From Pseudomonadota bacterium (GTDB lineage Bacteria; Pseudomonadota; Gammaproteobacteria; Burkholderiales; Burkholderiaceae_C): a stretch of DNA of 64,000 bases. The translations under genes and the position numbers were made by a program. The stretch lies in contig JAIUPH010000018.1 of the NCBI GenBank assembly GCA_020161065.1, forward strand, positions 310,001-374,000. Reading direction: 5' to 3'. The notes beneath the pieces were generated by a model. The model saw only the letters and a program-made list of their open reading frames with translations, did no database searches and was not told the DNA's origin. Positions 46,481 to 55,161 of this stretch are shown here, one piece after another; the stretch's first letter is position 1, and the number at the start of each line of letters is the position of its first letter.

Positions 46481-47323
46481 ATGCAACTCATCGACGAGGA
46501 CACCATCACCCAGGCCGTGATCGCCCGCCACGCGCGGGCGGCCGACCCGCGCCTGCGCGACCTGATGACCAGCCTGGTGCAGCACCTGCACGCCTTCGCG
46601 CGCGAGGTGCGGCTGACCGACCGCGAATGGCAGGCCGGCCTGCGCCTGCTGGCCGAGGCCGGGCGGCTCAGCCAGGGCCCGCGGCACGAGTTCGCGCTGC
46701 TGTCGGACACGCTGGGCGTCTCCGCGCTGGTGGCGGCGATGGCGCCGCGCCGCGCCGCCGGCCGCGCCGACGCCGGCGCCGGCGCCGGCGCTAGCGCTGG
46801 CGCGCTACCCGCGGCCATCGAAGCCACCGAGGCCACCGAGGCCGGCCGCGCCGCGCCCTTGCCCAACGCCGAGACCGCCGACGGCGCCGCGCCCTGCTTC
46901 CTGCGCGGCCAGGTGCGCGGCACCGATGGCCGCCCCGTGCCCGGCGCCGAGCTGCTGCTGGGCGCCGACGGCACGCGGCTGCCGGCCGATGCGCAGGGCC
47001 GCTTCCAGGCGCGCGTCCAGGCCGTGGCGGCGCAGCCGCTGCCCACCGACGGGCCCACCGGCGCGCTGCTGCGCTCGCTGGGCCGCAGCGCGTGGCGGCC
47101 GGCGTACGTGCCGGTGTGCATCCGCGCCGCCGGCTACCGCACGCTGCGCACGCAGCTCTTTCGCCGCGGCGACCGCCACCTCGACGCCGACGCCGCCTTC
47201 GGCGTGCGCCGCTCGCTGGTGGCCGACTGGCGGCCGCACGACAGCGGCCCGGCGCCCGACGGCAGCCCTTGCGAGCGGCCGTTCCACACCGTCGACTTCG
47301 ACTTCGTGCTGGAGCCGGCCTGA
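46481..47323 (+). CDS. Intradiol dioxygenase-like protein lacking all iron ligands
   Basis: This 280-residue protein is a paralogue of the dioxygenase encoded at 52287-53186. The N-terminal helical dimerisation domain aligns without gaps (ITQAVIARHARAADPRLRD against ITQAVLARLADDCDPRFRQ, up to HEFALLSDTLG). The beta-sandwich core is shortened: the segment carrying the first Tyr ligand is missing. The second Tyr position reads AQPLPTDGP instead of YYPVPSDGP, and the RPGHIH pair reads RPAYVP (residues 206-211). An Ala/Gly-rich linker replaces residues 90-130. The frame is intact and codon use is normal. A catalytic role looks impossible; a pseudoenzyme or ligand sensor is inferred. Confidence 0.85.
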   Translation: MQLIDEDTITQAVIARHARAADPRLRDLMTSLVQHLHAFAREVRLTDREWQAGLRLLAEAGRLSQGPRHEFALLSDTLGVSALVAAMAPRRAAGRADAGAGAGASAGALPAAIEATEATEAGRAAPLPNAETADGAAPCFLRGQVRGTDGRPVPGAELLLGADGTRLPADAQGRFQARVQAVAAQPLPTDGPTGALLRSLGRSAWRPAYVPVCIRAAGYRTLRTQLFRRGDRHLDADAAFGVRRSLVADWRPHDSGPAPDGSPCERPFHTVDFDFVLEPA

Positions 47324-47324
47324 T

Positions 47325-47362
47325 CACCCCACCGACCCCGATCGCCCCGATCACCCCGACCA
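47325..47362. repeat. CACCCCGA/GATCGCCCC short tandem tract
   Basis: The junction between the dioxygenase-like gene and the binding-protein gene consists of imperfect units of CCCCGATCA/CCCCGACC. It lies just upstream of the AGGAGA ribosome-binding site of the next gene. Confidence 0.55.
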
Positions 47363-47380
47363 ACAAAAGGAGACCACGCG

Positions 47381-48583
47381 ATGACCCCCACCGCCCTCAA
47401 CCGCCGCCACCTGCTGGCCGCCGGCGTGGCCGCGGCCGCCGGGCTGCCCGCGGCCGCGCTGGCGCAGGCCAAGCCCATCCGCATCGGCAGCACGCTGGCG
47501 CTGACCGGGCCGCTGGCCGCCACCGCGCAGGTGCACAAGCTGGTCGGCGAGATCTACATCGAGCAGGCCAACAAGCGCGGCGGCTGGCTGGGCCGGCCGC
47601 TGGAGTGGGTGCTCAAGGACGACCAGAGCAAGCCCGACCTCGCGCGCACGCTGTACGAGCAGCTCGTCACCGCCGACAAGGTCGACCTGCTGATGGGCCC
47701 CTACGCCACCGGCGCCATCCTGTCGGCGATGGGCGTCGCGCAGCGCTACGGCAAGGTGCTGGTGCACCACACCTTCGGCATCCCCTCGCTGGCCAAGTAC
47801 GACCTCGCGTTCCCGGCCTGGTCGCTGGGCGCCAACCCGCAGGCCACGGTGCCGGCCACCGTGTTCGACGCGCTGGCCGCCGGGCCGAAGCCGCCCAAGA
47901 CCGTGGCGGTGCTGACCAGCAAGTTCCCGTCGATCCAGTTCATGAGCGCCGGCGCGCGCGAGGTGCTGAAGAAGCGCGGCCTGCAGGAGGTGCTGTTCCT
48001 CGAATGGGAGTTCGGCAACCGCGACTTCGGCCCCATCGCCAACCGCGTGAAGGACGCCAAGCCCGACTTCGTGTGGGTGGGCGCGATCGGCCTCGACGGC
48101 AACCTGCTGCTCGACGCGATGAAGAAGATCGACTACGTGCCGCCGCAGCACTTCTACCTGTACCCGGCGCCGGGGCCGCTGGTCTCGCTGCCGGAGGCGA
48201 AGAACGCGCTGTCGGTGACGATCTTCGAAGACCAGCCGCCGTTCACCAACTCGCCGGTGGCCGCCGAGTTCGCGCGCCTGTACCGCGAGCGCGCCACCGC
48301 GGCCAAGCTGCCCGACGCCTCGGTGGAAGTGCAGGCCGGCGCCAGCTACACGGCCTGGCAGATCCTGGAGGCCGGCGTCACCGCCACCAAGAGCCTGGAC
48401 GACAAGGCCATCGGCGCCTGGCTCAACGCCAACCGCGTCGACACCATCCAGGGCAAGCTGCACTTCGACGGCCCCGGCAACTACGGCGACGACCTGATGC
48501 GCGTGAAGCAGGTGCAGGACGGCCACTGGAAGGTGGTCTGGCCCAAGGACTACGCGGCCGGCAACACGATCCGCGCCAATTGA
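47381..48583 (+). CDS. Liv-type ABC transporter substrate-binding protein
   Basis: This 400-residue periplasmic receptor has a signal peptide (NRRHLLAAGVAAAAGLPAAALAQ, Tat-like RR) and then KPIRIGSTLALTGPLAATAQ, DDQSKPDLARTLYEQLV and MGPYATGAILSAMGVAQ. AGGAGA at about 47369-47374 supports the start. It forms one operon with the LivH-like, fused LivM-LivG and LivF-like genes. Given the ring-cleavage genes, an aromatic acid or related carboxylate is the likely cargo. Confidence 0.92.
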   Translation: MTPTALNRRHLLAAGVAAAAGLPAAALAQAKPIRIGSTLALTGPLAATAQVHKLVGEIYIEQANKRGGWLGRPLEWVLKDDQSKPDLARTLYEQLVTADKVDLLMGPYATGAILSAMGVAQRYGKVLVHHTFGIPSLAKYDLAFPAWSLGANPQATVPATVFDALAAGPKPPKTVAVLTSKFPSIQFMSAGAREVLKKRGLQEVLFLEWEFGNRDFGPIANRVKDAKPDFVWVGAIGLDGNLLLDAMKKIDYVPPQHFYLYPAPGPLVSLPEAKNALSVTIFEDQPPFTNSPVAAEFARLYRERATAAKLPDASVEVQAGASYTAWQILEAGVTATKSLDDKAIGAWLNANRVDTIQGKLHFDGPGNYGDDLMRVKQVQDGHWKVVWPKDYAAGNTIRAN

Positions 48584-49449
48584 TGTCGGGCTTCACGCTG
48601 CCCAGCGCCACGCTGCTGGCGCAAAGCGTGCTGTCGGGCGTGTTCGTCGGCGCCCTCTACGGCCTGCTCGGGCTGGGGCTGAGCCTGTCGTGGGGGCTGC
48701 TGCGGCTGATCAACCTGGCGCACTTCGCGTTCGCCTTCCTCGCCGCCTACCTGTGCTACCAACTGTCGACGAAAGGCGTCGACCCGCTGCTGTCGCTGGC
48801 GCTCATCGTGCCGGCCTTCTTCGCGCTGGGCGCGGCGCTGCACGCGCTGATGGCGCGCTTCGCGATCACGCCGTTCAACTCGCTGCTGCTGACCTTCGGG
48901 CTGACGGGCATCGTCGAGGCGCTGATCCAGGCCATCTGGACGGCCGACTTCCGCAAGCTCGAATCGAGCTACGGCGAGCACCGCTTCAAGCTCGGCGCGC
49001 TGTACCTGCCGCTGCCCGAGCTGATCACGCTGGCGCTGGCCGTCGGCCTCTCGCTGGCCGTGTGGGCCGTGCTGCGCTACACCGACCTGGGCAAGGCCTT
49101 GCGCGCCTCGGCCGAAGACCCGGCGGTGGCCGCCGCCTTCGGCGTGCGCCAGCAGCGCAACGCCTTGCTGCTGGCCGGCACCTGCTCGGCCCTGGCCGCG
49201 GTGGCCGGCGTCTGCCTGGCGCTCGGCTACACGCTGGCGCCGTCGCAGATCTACGCCTGGATCGGCGTCGTCTTCGCCGCGGTGATGCTGGGCGGCCTGG
49301 GCCGCGCGCTGGCGCCGCTGGTCGCCGGCATCGTGATCGGCGTCAGCGAGGCGCTGACCATGGCCGTCACCGCGCCCTCGTGGGCGCCGCTGGTGTCGTT
49401 CACGCTGCTGATCGGCATCCTGCTGCTGCGGCCGGGGAGAGCGGCGTGA
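48583..49449 (+). CDS. Liv-type ABC transporter permease (LivH-like)
   Basis: This 288-residue membrane protein has GVFVGALYGLLGLGLSLSWGLLRLINLAHFAFAF and VVFAAVMLGGLGRALAPLVAG as coupling motifs, with about eight helices. The TGATG overlap with the binding-protein gene and the GTGA overlap with the next gene indicate tight coupling. Confidence 0.93.
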   Translation: MSGFTLPSATLLAQSVLSGVFVGALYGLLGLGLSLSWGLLRLINLAHFAFAFLAAYLCYQLSTKGVDPLLSLALIVPAFFALGAALHALMARFAITPFNSLLLTFGLTGIVEALIQAIWTADFRKLESSYGEHRFKLGALYLPLPELITLALAVGLSLAVWAVLRYTDLGKALRASAEDPAVAAAFGVRQQRNALLLAGTCSALAAVAGVCLALGYTLAPSQIYAWIGVVFAAVMLGGLGRALAPLVAGIVIGVSEALTMAVTAPSWAPLVSFTLLIGILLLRPGRAA

Positions 49450-51245
49450 AGAAGACGCCCCTCGCGATCATCGCCGCGGCCCTTGCCTTGGCCTTCGTCC
49501 CGCAGCTCGGCCTGCCGGCGTTCTACGACTCGCTGCTCTACCTCATCCTGCACTGGGTGGTGCTGGCCACCTCGTGGAACATCCTCTCGGGCTACAGCGG
49601 CTATTTCTCGTTCGGCCACGGCGCCTTCTTCGGCGCCGGGCTCTACACCAGCGCCACGCTGATGGCGCGTTATGAGTGGCCCTTCCTGTGGACGCTGCCG
49701 GCCGCCGCGCTGCTGGCCTGCGTGCTGGGGCTGGTGGTGGGCGCCATCGTCTTTCGCGTCAAGGGCATCCGCGGCGAGGTGTTCGCGCTGCTGACGCTGG
49801 CCGTCACCTTCGTGCTGGGCACGCTGATCGTCAACACGCCGGTCGACGGCGGCAACGGCGTCTCGCTGGCCGCGGTGGCGGTGCCGGCGATCGGGCCCAC
49901 GCCTTCGGCCACCTTCTACCTGCTGGCGCTGGGCGCGGCGGCGCTGACGCTGCTGGTGGCCTGGTGGATCGCGCAGTCGCGCTTCGGCGCCGGGCTGTTC
50001 GCGATCCACGACGACGAAGACGCGGCCGAGGTCATCGGCGTGCCCACCTACCGCTACAAGCTGGCGGCGCTGGGCATCTCCTGCGCGCTGGCCGGCATGG
50101 CCGGCGGCATCCACGCGCTGTTCCTCAACTACGTGACGGTGGGCGAGGTGTTCACCATCACCGTGCCGCTGACCGTGGTGCTGATGAGCGTGCTCGGCGG
50201 CACGCGCCACTGGGCCGGGCCGGCGGTGGGCGCGGTGGCCATCACGCTGCTGCTCTACGGCTTCACCGCGGCCGACCACGCGCTGGCCGGCAAGGCGATG
50301 GTCGGCGTGATCCTGATCGCCGCCATCCTCTTCATGCCCGACGGCATCCTGCCGCGGCTGCAGAAGGCCTGGGCGCGGCGGCGGCCGGCGCCGCTGCCGC
50401 CGGTGCCCTTGGACCCGGTAGCTCCTACCGCCCCGACCGCGCCCACCGTGGCGGCCATGACGACCGCCGCGGCCGACGGCGGCGTGCTGCTGCAGGCCGA
50501 GCGCCTGGCCAAGTCGTTCCGCGGCGTGCGCGCGCTGGCCGGCGTCGACCTGCAGGTGCGCCAGGGCGAGATCCTCGGCCTGCTGGGCCCCAACGGCTCG
50601 GGCAAGTCGACCTTCATCAACGTGGTCAGCGGGCACTACGTGGCCAGCGGCGGGCAGTTGCGCTTCGAAGGCCGCGAGCTGACGGCCGAGCCGGCGCACC
50701 GCATCGCGCGCGGCGGCATCGCGCGCACCTACCAGATCCCGCGGCCCTTCGCCCACTTCACGGTGCTGGACAACGTGGCGCTGGCGACGATGTTCGGCGG
50801 CGGCGTGGCCTCGCCCGAAGCGGCGCGGCGCGAGGCCATGGGCTGGCTGGCGTTCACCGGCTTGCAGGACAAGGCGCTGGCGCTGCCCGAGGCGCTGAAC
50901 CTGCACCAGCGCAAGTTCCTGGAGCTGGCGCGCGCGCTGGCCGCAAGGCCGCGGCTGGTGCTGCTCGATGAAGTGCTGTGCGGGCTGACGCCGGCCGAGA
51001 TCGACGACGCCGTGGCGCTGGTGCGCCGCATCCGCGACCAGGGCGCGACCGTGGTCTTCGTCGAGCACGTGATGCGCGCGGTGATGGCGCTGACCGACCG
51101 CGTCGTCGTCTTCGACCAGGGCGGCGTGCTGGCCGCCGGACCGGCGGCCGAGGTGATGCAGCGGCCCGAGGTGATGCAGGCCTACCTTGGCACGGTGGCG
51201 CTCGCCGCCGACGCCGCGGCGGCCATGGGACCTGCCCATGCTTGA
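49446..51245 (+). CDS. Fused Liv-type permease-ATPase (LivM-LivG)
   Basis: This 599-residue protein fuses two transporter subunits. Residues about 1-310 are a LivM-type permease (SWNILSGYSGYFSFGHGAFFGAG, FALLTLAVTFVLGTL, VVLMSVLGGTRHWAGPAVGA). After a Pro/Ala/Thr-rich linker (about 315-345, PVAPTAPTAPT), residues about 350-590 are a LivG-type ATPase. That part has Walker A GPNGSGKSTF, Walker B LVLLDEVLCGL (Glu-Val instead of Glu-Pro) and the switch in VFVEHVM. No stop or frameshift separates them. An internal ATG at 50458 could produce the ATPase alone. The start is GTG at 49446. Confidence 0.9.
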   Translation: MKKTPLAIIAAALALAFVPQLGLPAFYDSLLYLILHWVVLATSWNILSGYSGYFSFGHGAFFGAGLYTSATLMARYEWPFLWTLPAAALLACVLGLVVGAIVFRVKGIRGEVFALLTLAVTFVLGTLIVNTPVDGGNGVSLAAVAVPAIGPTPSATFYLLALGAAALTLLVAWWIAQSRFGAGLFAIHDDEDAAEVIGVPTYRYKLAALGISCALAGMAGGIHALFLNYVTVGEVFTITVPLTVVLMSVLGGTRHWAGPAVGAVAITLLLYGFTAADHALAGKAMVGVILIAAILFMPDGILPRLQKAWARRRPAPLPPVPLDPVAPTAPTAPTVAAMTTAAADGGVLLQAERLAKSFRGVRALAGVDLQVRQGEILGLLGPNGSGKSTFINVVSGHYVASGGQLRFEGRELTAEPAHRIARGGIARTYQIPRPFAHFTVLDNVALATMFGGGVASPEAARREAMGWLAFTGLQDKALALPEALNLHQRKFLELARALAARPRLVLLDEVLCGLTPAEIDDAVALVRRIRDQGATVVFVEHVMRAVMALTDRVVVFDQGGVLAAGPAAEVMQRPEVMQAYLGTVALAADAAAAMGPAHA

Positions 51246-51942
51246 GGTGAAGGACCTGCAGGTCGCCTACGGCGCGGCGCCGGCGTTGTGGGGCGTGTCG
51301 TTCACGCTGCGCCCGCGCGAGCTGCTGTGCATCGTCGGCCCCAACGGCGCCGGCAAGACGACGCTGGTCAACACGCTGGCCGGCATGCTGCGCGCGCGCG
51401 GCGGGCAGATGGTGTTCGAAGGGCGCGAGCTGCGCACGCTGCCGCCGCATGCCTTCTGCGAGGCCGGCATCGCCGTCGTGCCCGAGGGGCGGCGGCTGTT
51501 CACCACCTTGAGCGTGCGCGAGAACCTGGAAATCGGCAGCCTGCTGCCGGCCGCCAAGGCGCAGCGCCGGCAGACGCTGGACGCCGTGCTGGCGCTGTTC
51601 CCGGCGCTCGAAGCCAAGCTGGAGCAGGCCGCCGGCGAGCTCTCGGGCGGCCAGCAGCAGATGGTGGCGATCGGCCGCGCGCTGATGGCGCGGCCGCGGC
51701 TGCTGCTGCTGGACGAGCCTTCGCTCGGCTTGTCGCCGCTGATCGTCGGCGAGATGTTCAACGCCATCGGCCGCGTGCACCGCGAGGGCACGGCCATCCT
51801 GCTGGTGGAGCAGAACGTGGCCACCGCGCTGCGCGTGGCCGACCGCGCCTACGTGCTGGAAGAAGGCCGCATGGTGGCCGAAGGCACGAGCGACGAACTG
51901 ATGCAACGCGACGAGGTGCGCCGTGCCTACCTGGGCGTGTGA
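51238..51942 (+). CDS. Liv-type ABC transporter ATP-binding protein (LivF-like)
   Basis: This 234-residue ABC ATPase has Walker A GPNGAGKTTL, the signature LSGGQQQMVAIGRAL, Walker B LLLLDEPSLGL and LLVEQNVATALRVA. It overlaps the fused LivM-LivG gene by eight bases and completes the transporter. Confidence 0.94.
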   Translation: MLEVKDLQVAYGAAPALWGVSFTLRPRELLCIVGPNGAGKTTLVNTLAGMLRARGGQMVFEGRELRTLPPHAFCEAGIAVVPEGRRLFTTLSVRENLEIGSLLPAAKAQRRQTLDAVLALFPALEAKLEQAAGELSGGQQQMVAIGRALMARPRLLLLDEPSLGLSPLIVGEMFNAIGRVHREGTAILLVEQNVATALRVADRAYVLEEGRMVAEGTSDELMQRDEVRRAYLGV

Positions 51943-51963
51943 ACCCGAGCGAGGAGGCTGCGC

Positions 51964-52290
51964 ATGATCCGGCACATCGTGATGTGGCGCGTGCGCGGCG
52001 ACGGCGCCATCGCGCACGCCGCCAACGTGGCGCGCGTGAAGGCCGAGTTCGAGTCGCTGCGCGGCCGCGTGCCGGGCCTGCTGCATCTTGAAGTCGGCGT
52101 CGACGAAAGCCGCATCGACTACGCCTGCGACGTGGTGCTGGTCAGCGATTTCGCGTCGCGCGAGGCGCTGGCCGGCTACGCCGAACACCCCGAGCACCTG
52201 CGCGTGCGGCGCGCCCTGGGCGACCTGCGCAGCGAGCGCCATCAAGTGGACTACGAAGTCCCTCACCAGCAAGGAGGCGAAACGCCATGA
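51964..52290 (+). CDS. Dabb (stress-responsive A/B barrel) domain protein
   Basis: This 108-residue ferredoxin-like protein has the Dabb motifs MIRHIVMWRV, PGLLHLEVGVDESRIDYACDVVLVSDF and GYAEHPEHLRV. Dabb proteins are small dimers, some acting as cyclases, decarboxylases or isomerases. Here it is coupled to the ring-cleavage dioxygenase (ATGA overlap), suggesting an isomerase or lactonase-like step. The specific role is unknown. Confidence 0.9.
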   Translation: MIRHIVMWRVRGDGAIAHAANVARVKAEFESLRGRVPGLLHLEVGVDESRIDYACDVVLVSDFASREALAGYAEHPEHLRVRRALGDLRSERHQVDYEVPHQQGGETP

Positions 52291-53186
52291 GCCAGCACCA
52301 GACCACCGACATCACCCAGGCCGTGCTTGCACGCCTGGCCGACGATTGCGACCCGCGCTTCCGCCAGATCATCACCGCCGTGGTGAAGCACGCGCACGCG
52401 CTGGCGCGCGAGGTCGACTTGAAGCCCGACGAGTGGATGGCCGCCATCCAGTTCCTCACCCGCGTCGGCCAGACCTGCGACGCCAAGCGGCAGGAGTTCA
52501 TCCTGCTGTCCGACACGCTGGGCCTGTCGATGCTGGTGGTGCAGATGGAGCAGGAACGCCGCTCGCAGGCCGCGCTGGCCGACGCCTCGGCCAGCGCCAG
52601 GCCCACCGAGGCCACGGTGCAAGGCCCGTTCTACTGGCAGGGCTCGCCGGTGCTGCCGCTCGGCAGCGACATCGGCGAGGGCATGCCCGGCGAGCCGGCG
52701 TGGTACAGCGGCCGCATCACCGACACCCACGGCAAGCCGATCGCCAACTGCTGCCTCGACGTGTGGTCCGGCGACGGCGAAGGCATCTACGACATGCAGA
52801 TCGGCGACGGCAGCGAGATGCGCTTGCGCGCGCGCTTCCACACCGACGAAGATGGGCGTTATCGCTTCTGGTCGATCAAGCCCTACTACTACCCGGTGCC
52901 GTCCGACGGCCCGGTGGGCGACATGCTGCGCGCGATGGGCCGCCACCCCAACCGGCCGGGCCACATCCACATGATGGTCTACCGCGACGGCTACGTGCCG
53001 GTGACCACCCACCTGTTCGCGCACGACAGCCCCTACCTCGACAGCGACGCCGTGTTCGGCGTGCGCGACAGCCTGATCGTCGAGTACCAACCTCACGCGC
53101 CCGGCACCGCGCCCGACGGCCGCCGCATGGACAAGCCCTGGCACAGCGCCGGCTACGACTTCGTGCTGGCGGAGGCCGCGGCATGA
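52287..53186 (+). CDS. Intradiol ring-cleavage dioxygenase (hydroxyquinol 1,2-dioxygenase-like)
   Basis: This 299-residue enzyme has the N-terminal helical dimerisation domain (about 1-100) and a catalytic beta-sandwich. All expected Fe(III) ligands are visible: Tyr168 in GEGIYDM, Tyr202 in PYYYPVPSDGP, and His226 and His228 in RPGHIHMM. GRHPNRPGHIH and LFAHDSPYLDSDAVFGVRDSL favour the hydroxyquinol branch over catechol dioxygenases. It would open a hydroxylated ring to a maleylacetate-type acid. It is the active counterpart of the ligand-less paralogue at 46481. Confidence 0.92.
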   Translation: MSQHQTTDITQAVLARLADDCDPRFRQIITAVVKHAHALAREVDLKPDEWMAAIQFLTRVGQTCDAKRQEFILLSDTLGLSMLVVQMEQERRSQAALADASASARPTEATVQGPFYWQGSPVLPLGSDIGEGMPGEPAWYSGRITDTHGKPIANCCLDVWSGDGEGIYDMQIGDGSEMRLRARFHTDEDGRYRFWSIKPYYYPVPSDGPVGDMLRAMGRHPNRPGHIHMMVYRDGYVPVTTHLFAHDSPYLDSDAVFGVRDSLIVEYQPHAPGTAPDGRRMDKPWHSAGYDFVLAEAAA

Positions 53187-54004
53187 AGATCGGCCGCGCC
53201 ACCGTCGCCGAATCGGCGATCTGCACGAGCGACGACGAGACCATCGTCGTGCGCGGCCGCGACCTGTGCCGCGAACTGATCGGCCGCGTGAACTTCGTCG
53301 ACTACTTCTGGCTGCTGGTCACCGGCCGCGCGCCCGATGCCGCCGCCAGCCGCGTGCTGGACGCCACGCTGGTGGCCATCACCGAGCACGGCCTGGTGCC
53401 CAGCGTGCAGGCCGCGCGCATGACGCTGGCCGCCGCGCCCGACGCGCTGCAAGGCGCGGTGGCCGCCGGCATCCTGGGCTGCGGCTCGGTGATCCTCGGC
53501 GCGTCGGAAACGGCCGGGCGGCTGTTCCTGCGCATCGACGCGCTGGCGAAAGACAAGGGCCTGTCGCTGGCCGACGCCGCGAGCGAAGTCGCGCGCGAGT
53601 TGCGGGCGCAGAAGCAGGCCATTCCCGGCTACGGCCACCCGCAGCACAAGGCGCGCGACCCGCGCGTGGCGCGGCTGTTCGAAGTGGCGGCCGAGGCCGG
53701 CACGCCGGGGCACTTCGTGCGCATCGCCGAGGCCGTGGAGCAGGTGCTGCCGGCCGTCACCGGGCGCGAGCTGCGGCTCAACGTCTCGGCGGCCATCCCC
53801 GCGGTGCTGCTCGACGTGGGCTTTCCGGCCGAGGCGCTGAAGGGCGTGCCCATCCTCGCGCGCTGCGCCGGGCTGATCGCCCACCTGACCGAAGAGCTGG
53901 CGCAGCCGATCGGCTTTGCGCTGAGCTACCAGGCCACGCGCGAGCAGGTCTACACCGGCGCGCTGCCGGCCGGCGTGACGCTCAAGCCCAAGGGCGGGCA
54001 TTGA
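53183..54004 (+). CDS. Citryl-CoA-lyase/citrate-synthase-like protein
   Basis: This 273-residue protein is a short member of the citrate synthase fold. The second catalytic motif PGYGHPQHKARDPR (His152) is present. At the place where condensing citrate synthases have the first His (HGGA) it reads ILGAS (104-108), after GCGSV. Together with its small size, this suits citryl-CoA-lyase-type cleavage of a CoA thioester rather than condensation. It lies between the dioxygenase and a CoA-transferase, so it may cleave an activated ring-fission product. Confidence 0.85.
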   Translation: MKIGRATVAESAICTSDDETIVVRGRDLCRELIGRVNFVDYFWLLVTGRAPDAAASRVLDATLVAITEHGLVPSVQAARMTLAAAPDALQGAVAAGILGCGSVILGASETAGRLFLRIDALAKDKGLSLADAASEVARELRAQKQAIPGYGHPQHKARDPRVARLFEVAAEAGTPGHFVRIAEAVEQVLPAVTGRELRLNVSAAIPAVLLDVGFPAEALKGVPILARCAGLIAHLTEELAQPIGFALSYQATREQVYTGALPAGVTLKPKGGH

Positions 54005-55161
54005 TGGCCCAGGTGCTGCGCGGCGTGCGCGTGCTGGAGCATGGCACCTTCATCACCGGCCCGGCGGCGGCCATGCTGTTGGCCGACCTGGGCGCCGACG
54101 TGGTGAAGGTCGAGCAGCCCGAGGGCGACCCGTTCCGCGCCTTCCGCGGCGGCAGCTACAGCCCGCACTACCAGACCTACAACCGCAACAAGAAGAGCGT
54201 GCGGCTGGACACGCGCCAACCTGCCGACCTGGCGCAGTTCGACCGCCTGCTGGCCGAGGCCGACGTCTACATCCAGAACTTCCGCCCCGGCGTGGCCGAG
54301 AAGATCGGCGCCGGCGAGGCGCGATTGCGCGCGCTGAACCCGCGGCTGATCTACTGCGCGATCAGCGGCTTCGGCGCCGACGGGCCTGCCGCTCAACGTC
54401 CGAGTTACGACACCGTGGCGCAGGCGGCCAGCGGCTTCTTGAAGCTGCTGGTCAACCCGGCCAACCCGCGCGTCGTCGGCCCGGCGCTGGCCGATGCCAT
54501 CACCGGCTTCTATGCCGCCTACGGCATCCTGGGCGCGCTGTACGAGCGGGAGAAGCAGCAGTGCGACGCCGGCCGCAAGGTGGAGGTGTCGATGCTGGAG
54601 GCGATGACGCACTTCAACCTCGACGCCTTCACGCATTTGTTCTCCGAGCACGAGGTGATGGGCCCGTACAGCCGGCCCAGCGTCTCGCAGAGCTACGTGC
54701 TGCCCTGCGCCGACGGCCAATGGATCGCGCTGCACATGTCCAGCCCGCCCAAGTTCTGGCAAGGCCTGGCCCGGGCGATCGAATGGCCGACGCTGTTCGA
54801 CGACGACGCGCGCTTCGCCACCCGCGAGGCGCGCATCGCCAACCAGGAAGCGCTGATCGAACTGCTGCGCGAACGCTTCGCGCGCCACGGCCGCGACGAA
54901 TGGTGCCGCCGCCTTCTGGCCGAAGACGTGCCGCACGCGCCGATGTACGCCACCGACGAAGTGCCGCAAGACCCGCAGGCGCGGCACCTGCAGTTGTTCG
55001 TCGACACCGCGCACCCGGCCGGCGGCCGCTGGACCACGGTGCGCTCGCCCGTCAGCTTCGACGGCGAGCGCGCGCTGCAGGTCACGGCGCCGCCGCTGCT
55101 GGGCGACCACGACACGGCGCTGCGCGAAGGCCGCTCGCCCTGGAACCCGAGGACCGAATGA
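54004..55161 (+). CDS. CaiB/BaiF family (class III) CoA-transferase
   Basis: This 385-residue enzyme has the family motifs GVRVLEHGTFITGPAAAMLLADLGADVVKVE, YNRNKKSVRLD and the likely catalytic Asp164 in GPALADAITGFYAAYG. Length and pattern are standard for single-chain CoA-transferases that move CoA between dicarboxylates. It overlaps the preceding gene (TGATG), so it probably activates the acid that the citryl-CoA-lyase-like protein then splits. Confidence 0.93.
   Translation: MAQVLRGVRVLEHGTFITGPAAAMLLADLGADVVKVEQPEGDPFRAFRGGSYSPHYQTYNRNKKSVRLDTRQPADLAQFDRLLAEADVYIQNFRPGVAEKIGAGEARLRALNPRLIYCAISGFGADGPAAQRPSYDTVAQAASGFLKLLVNPANPRVVGPALADAITGFYAAYGILGALYEREKQQCDAGRKVEVSMLEAMTHFNLDAFTHLFSEHEVMGPYSRPSVSQSYVLPCADGQWIALHMSSPPKFWQGLARAIEWPTLFDDDARFATREARIANQEALIELLRERFARHGRDEWCRRLLAEDVPHAPMYATDEVPQDPQARHLQLFVDTAHPAGGRWTTVRSPVSFDGERALQVTAPPLLGDHDTALREGRSPWNPRTE

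Noticed and set aside
46481-47323. Treating the ligand-less dioxygenase as a frameshifted pseudogene
   Set aside because: The frame is uninterrupted, third-position G+C is normal, and the N-terminal domain and the C-terminal LVADW...FDFVLEPA region stay aligned with the active paralogue. It is therefore listed as a protein that has lost its active site.
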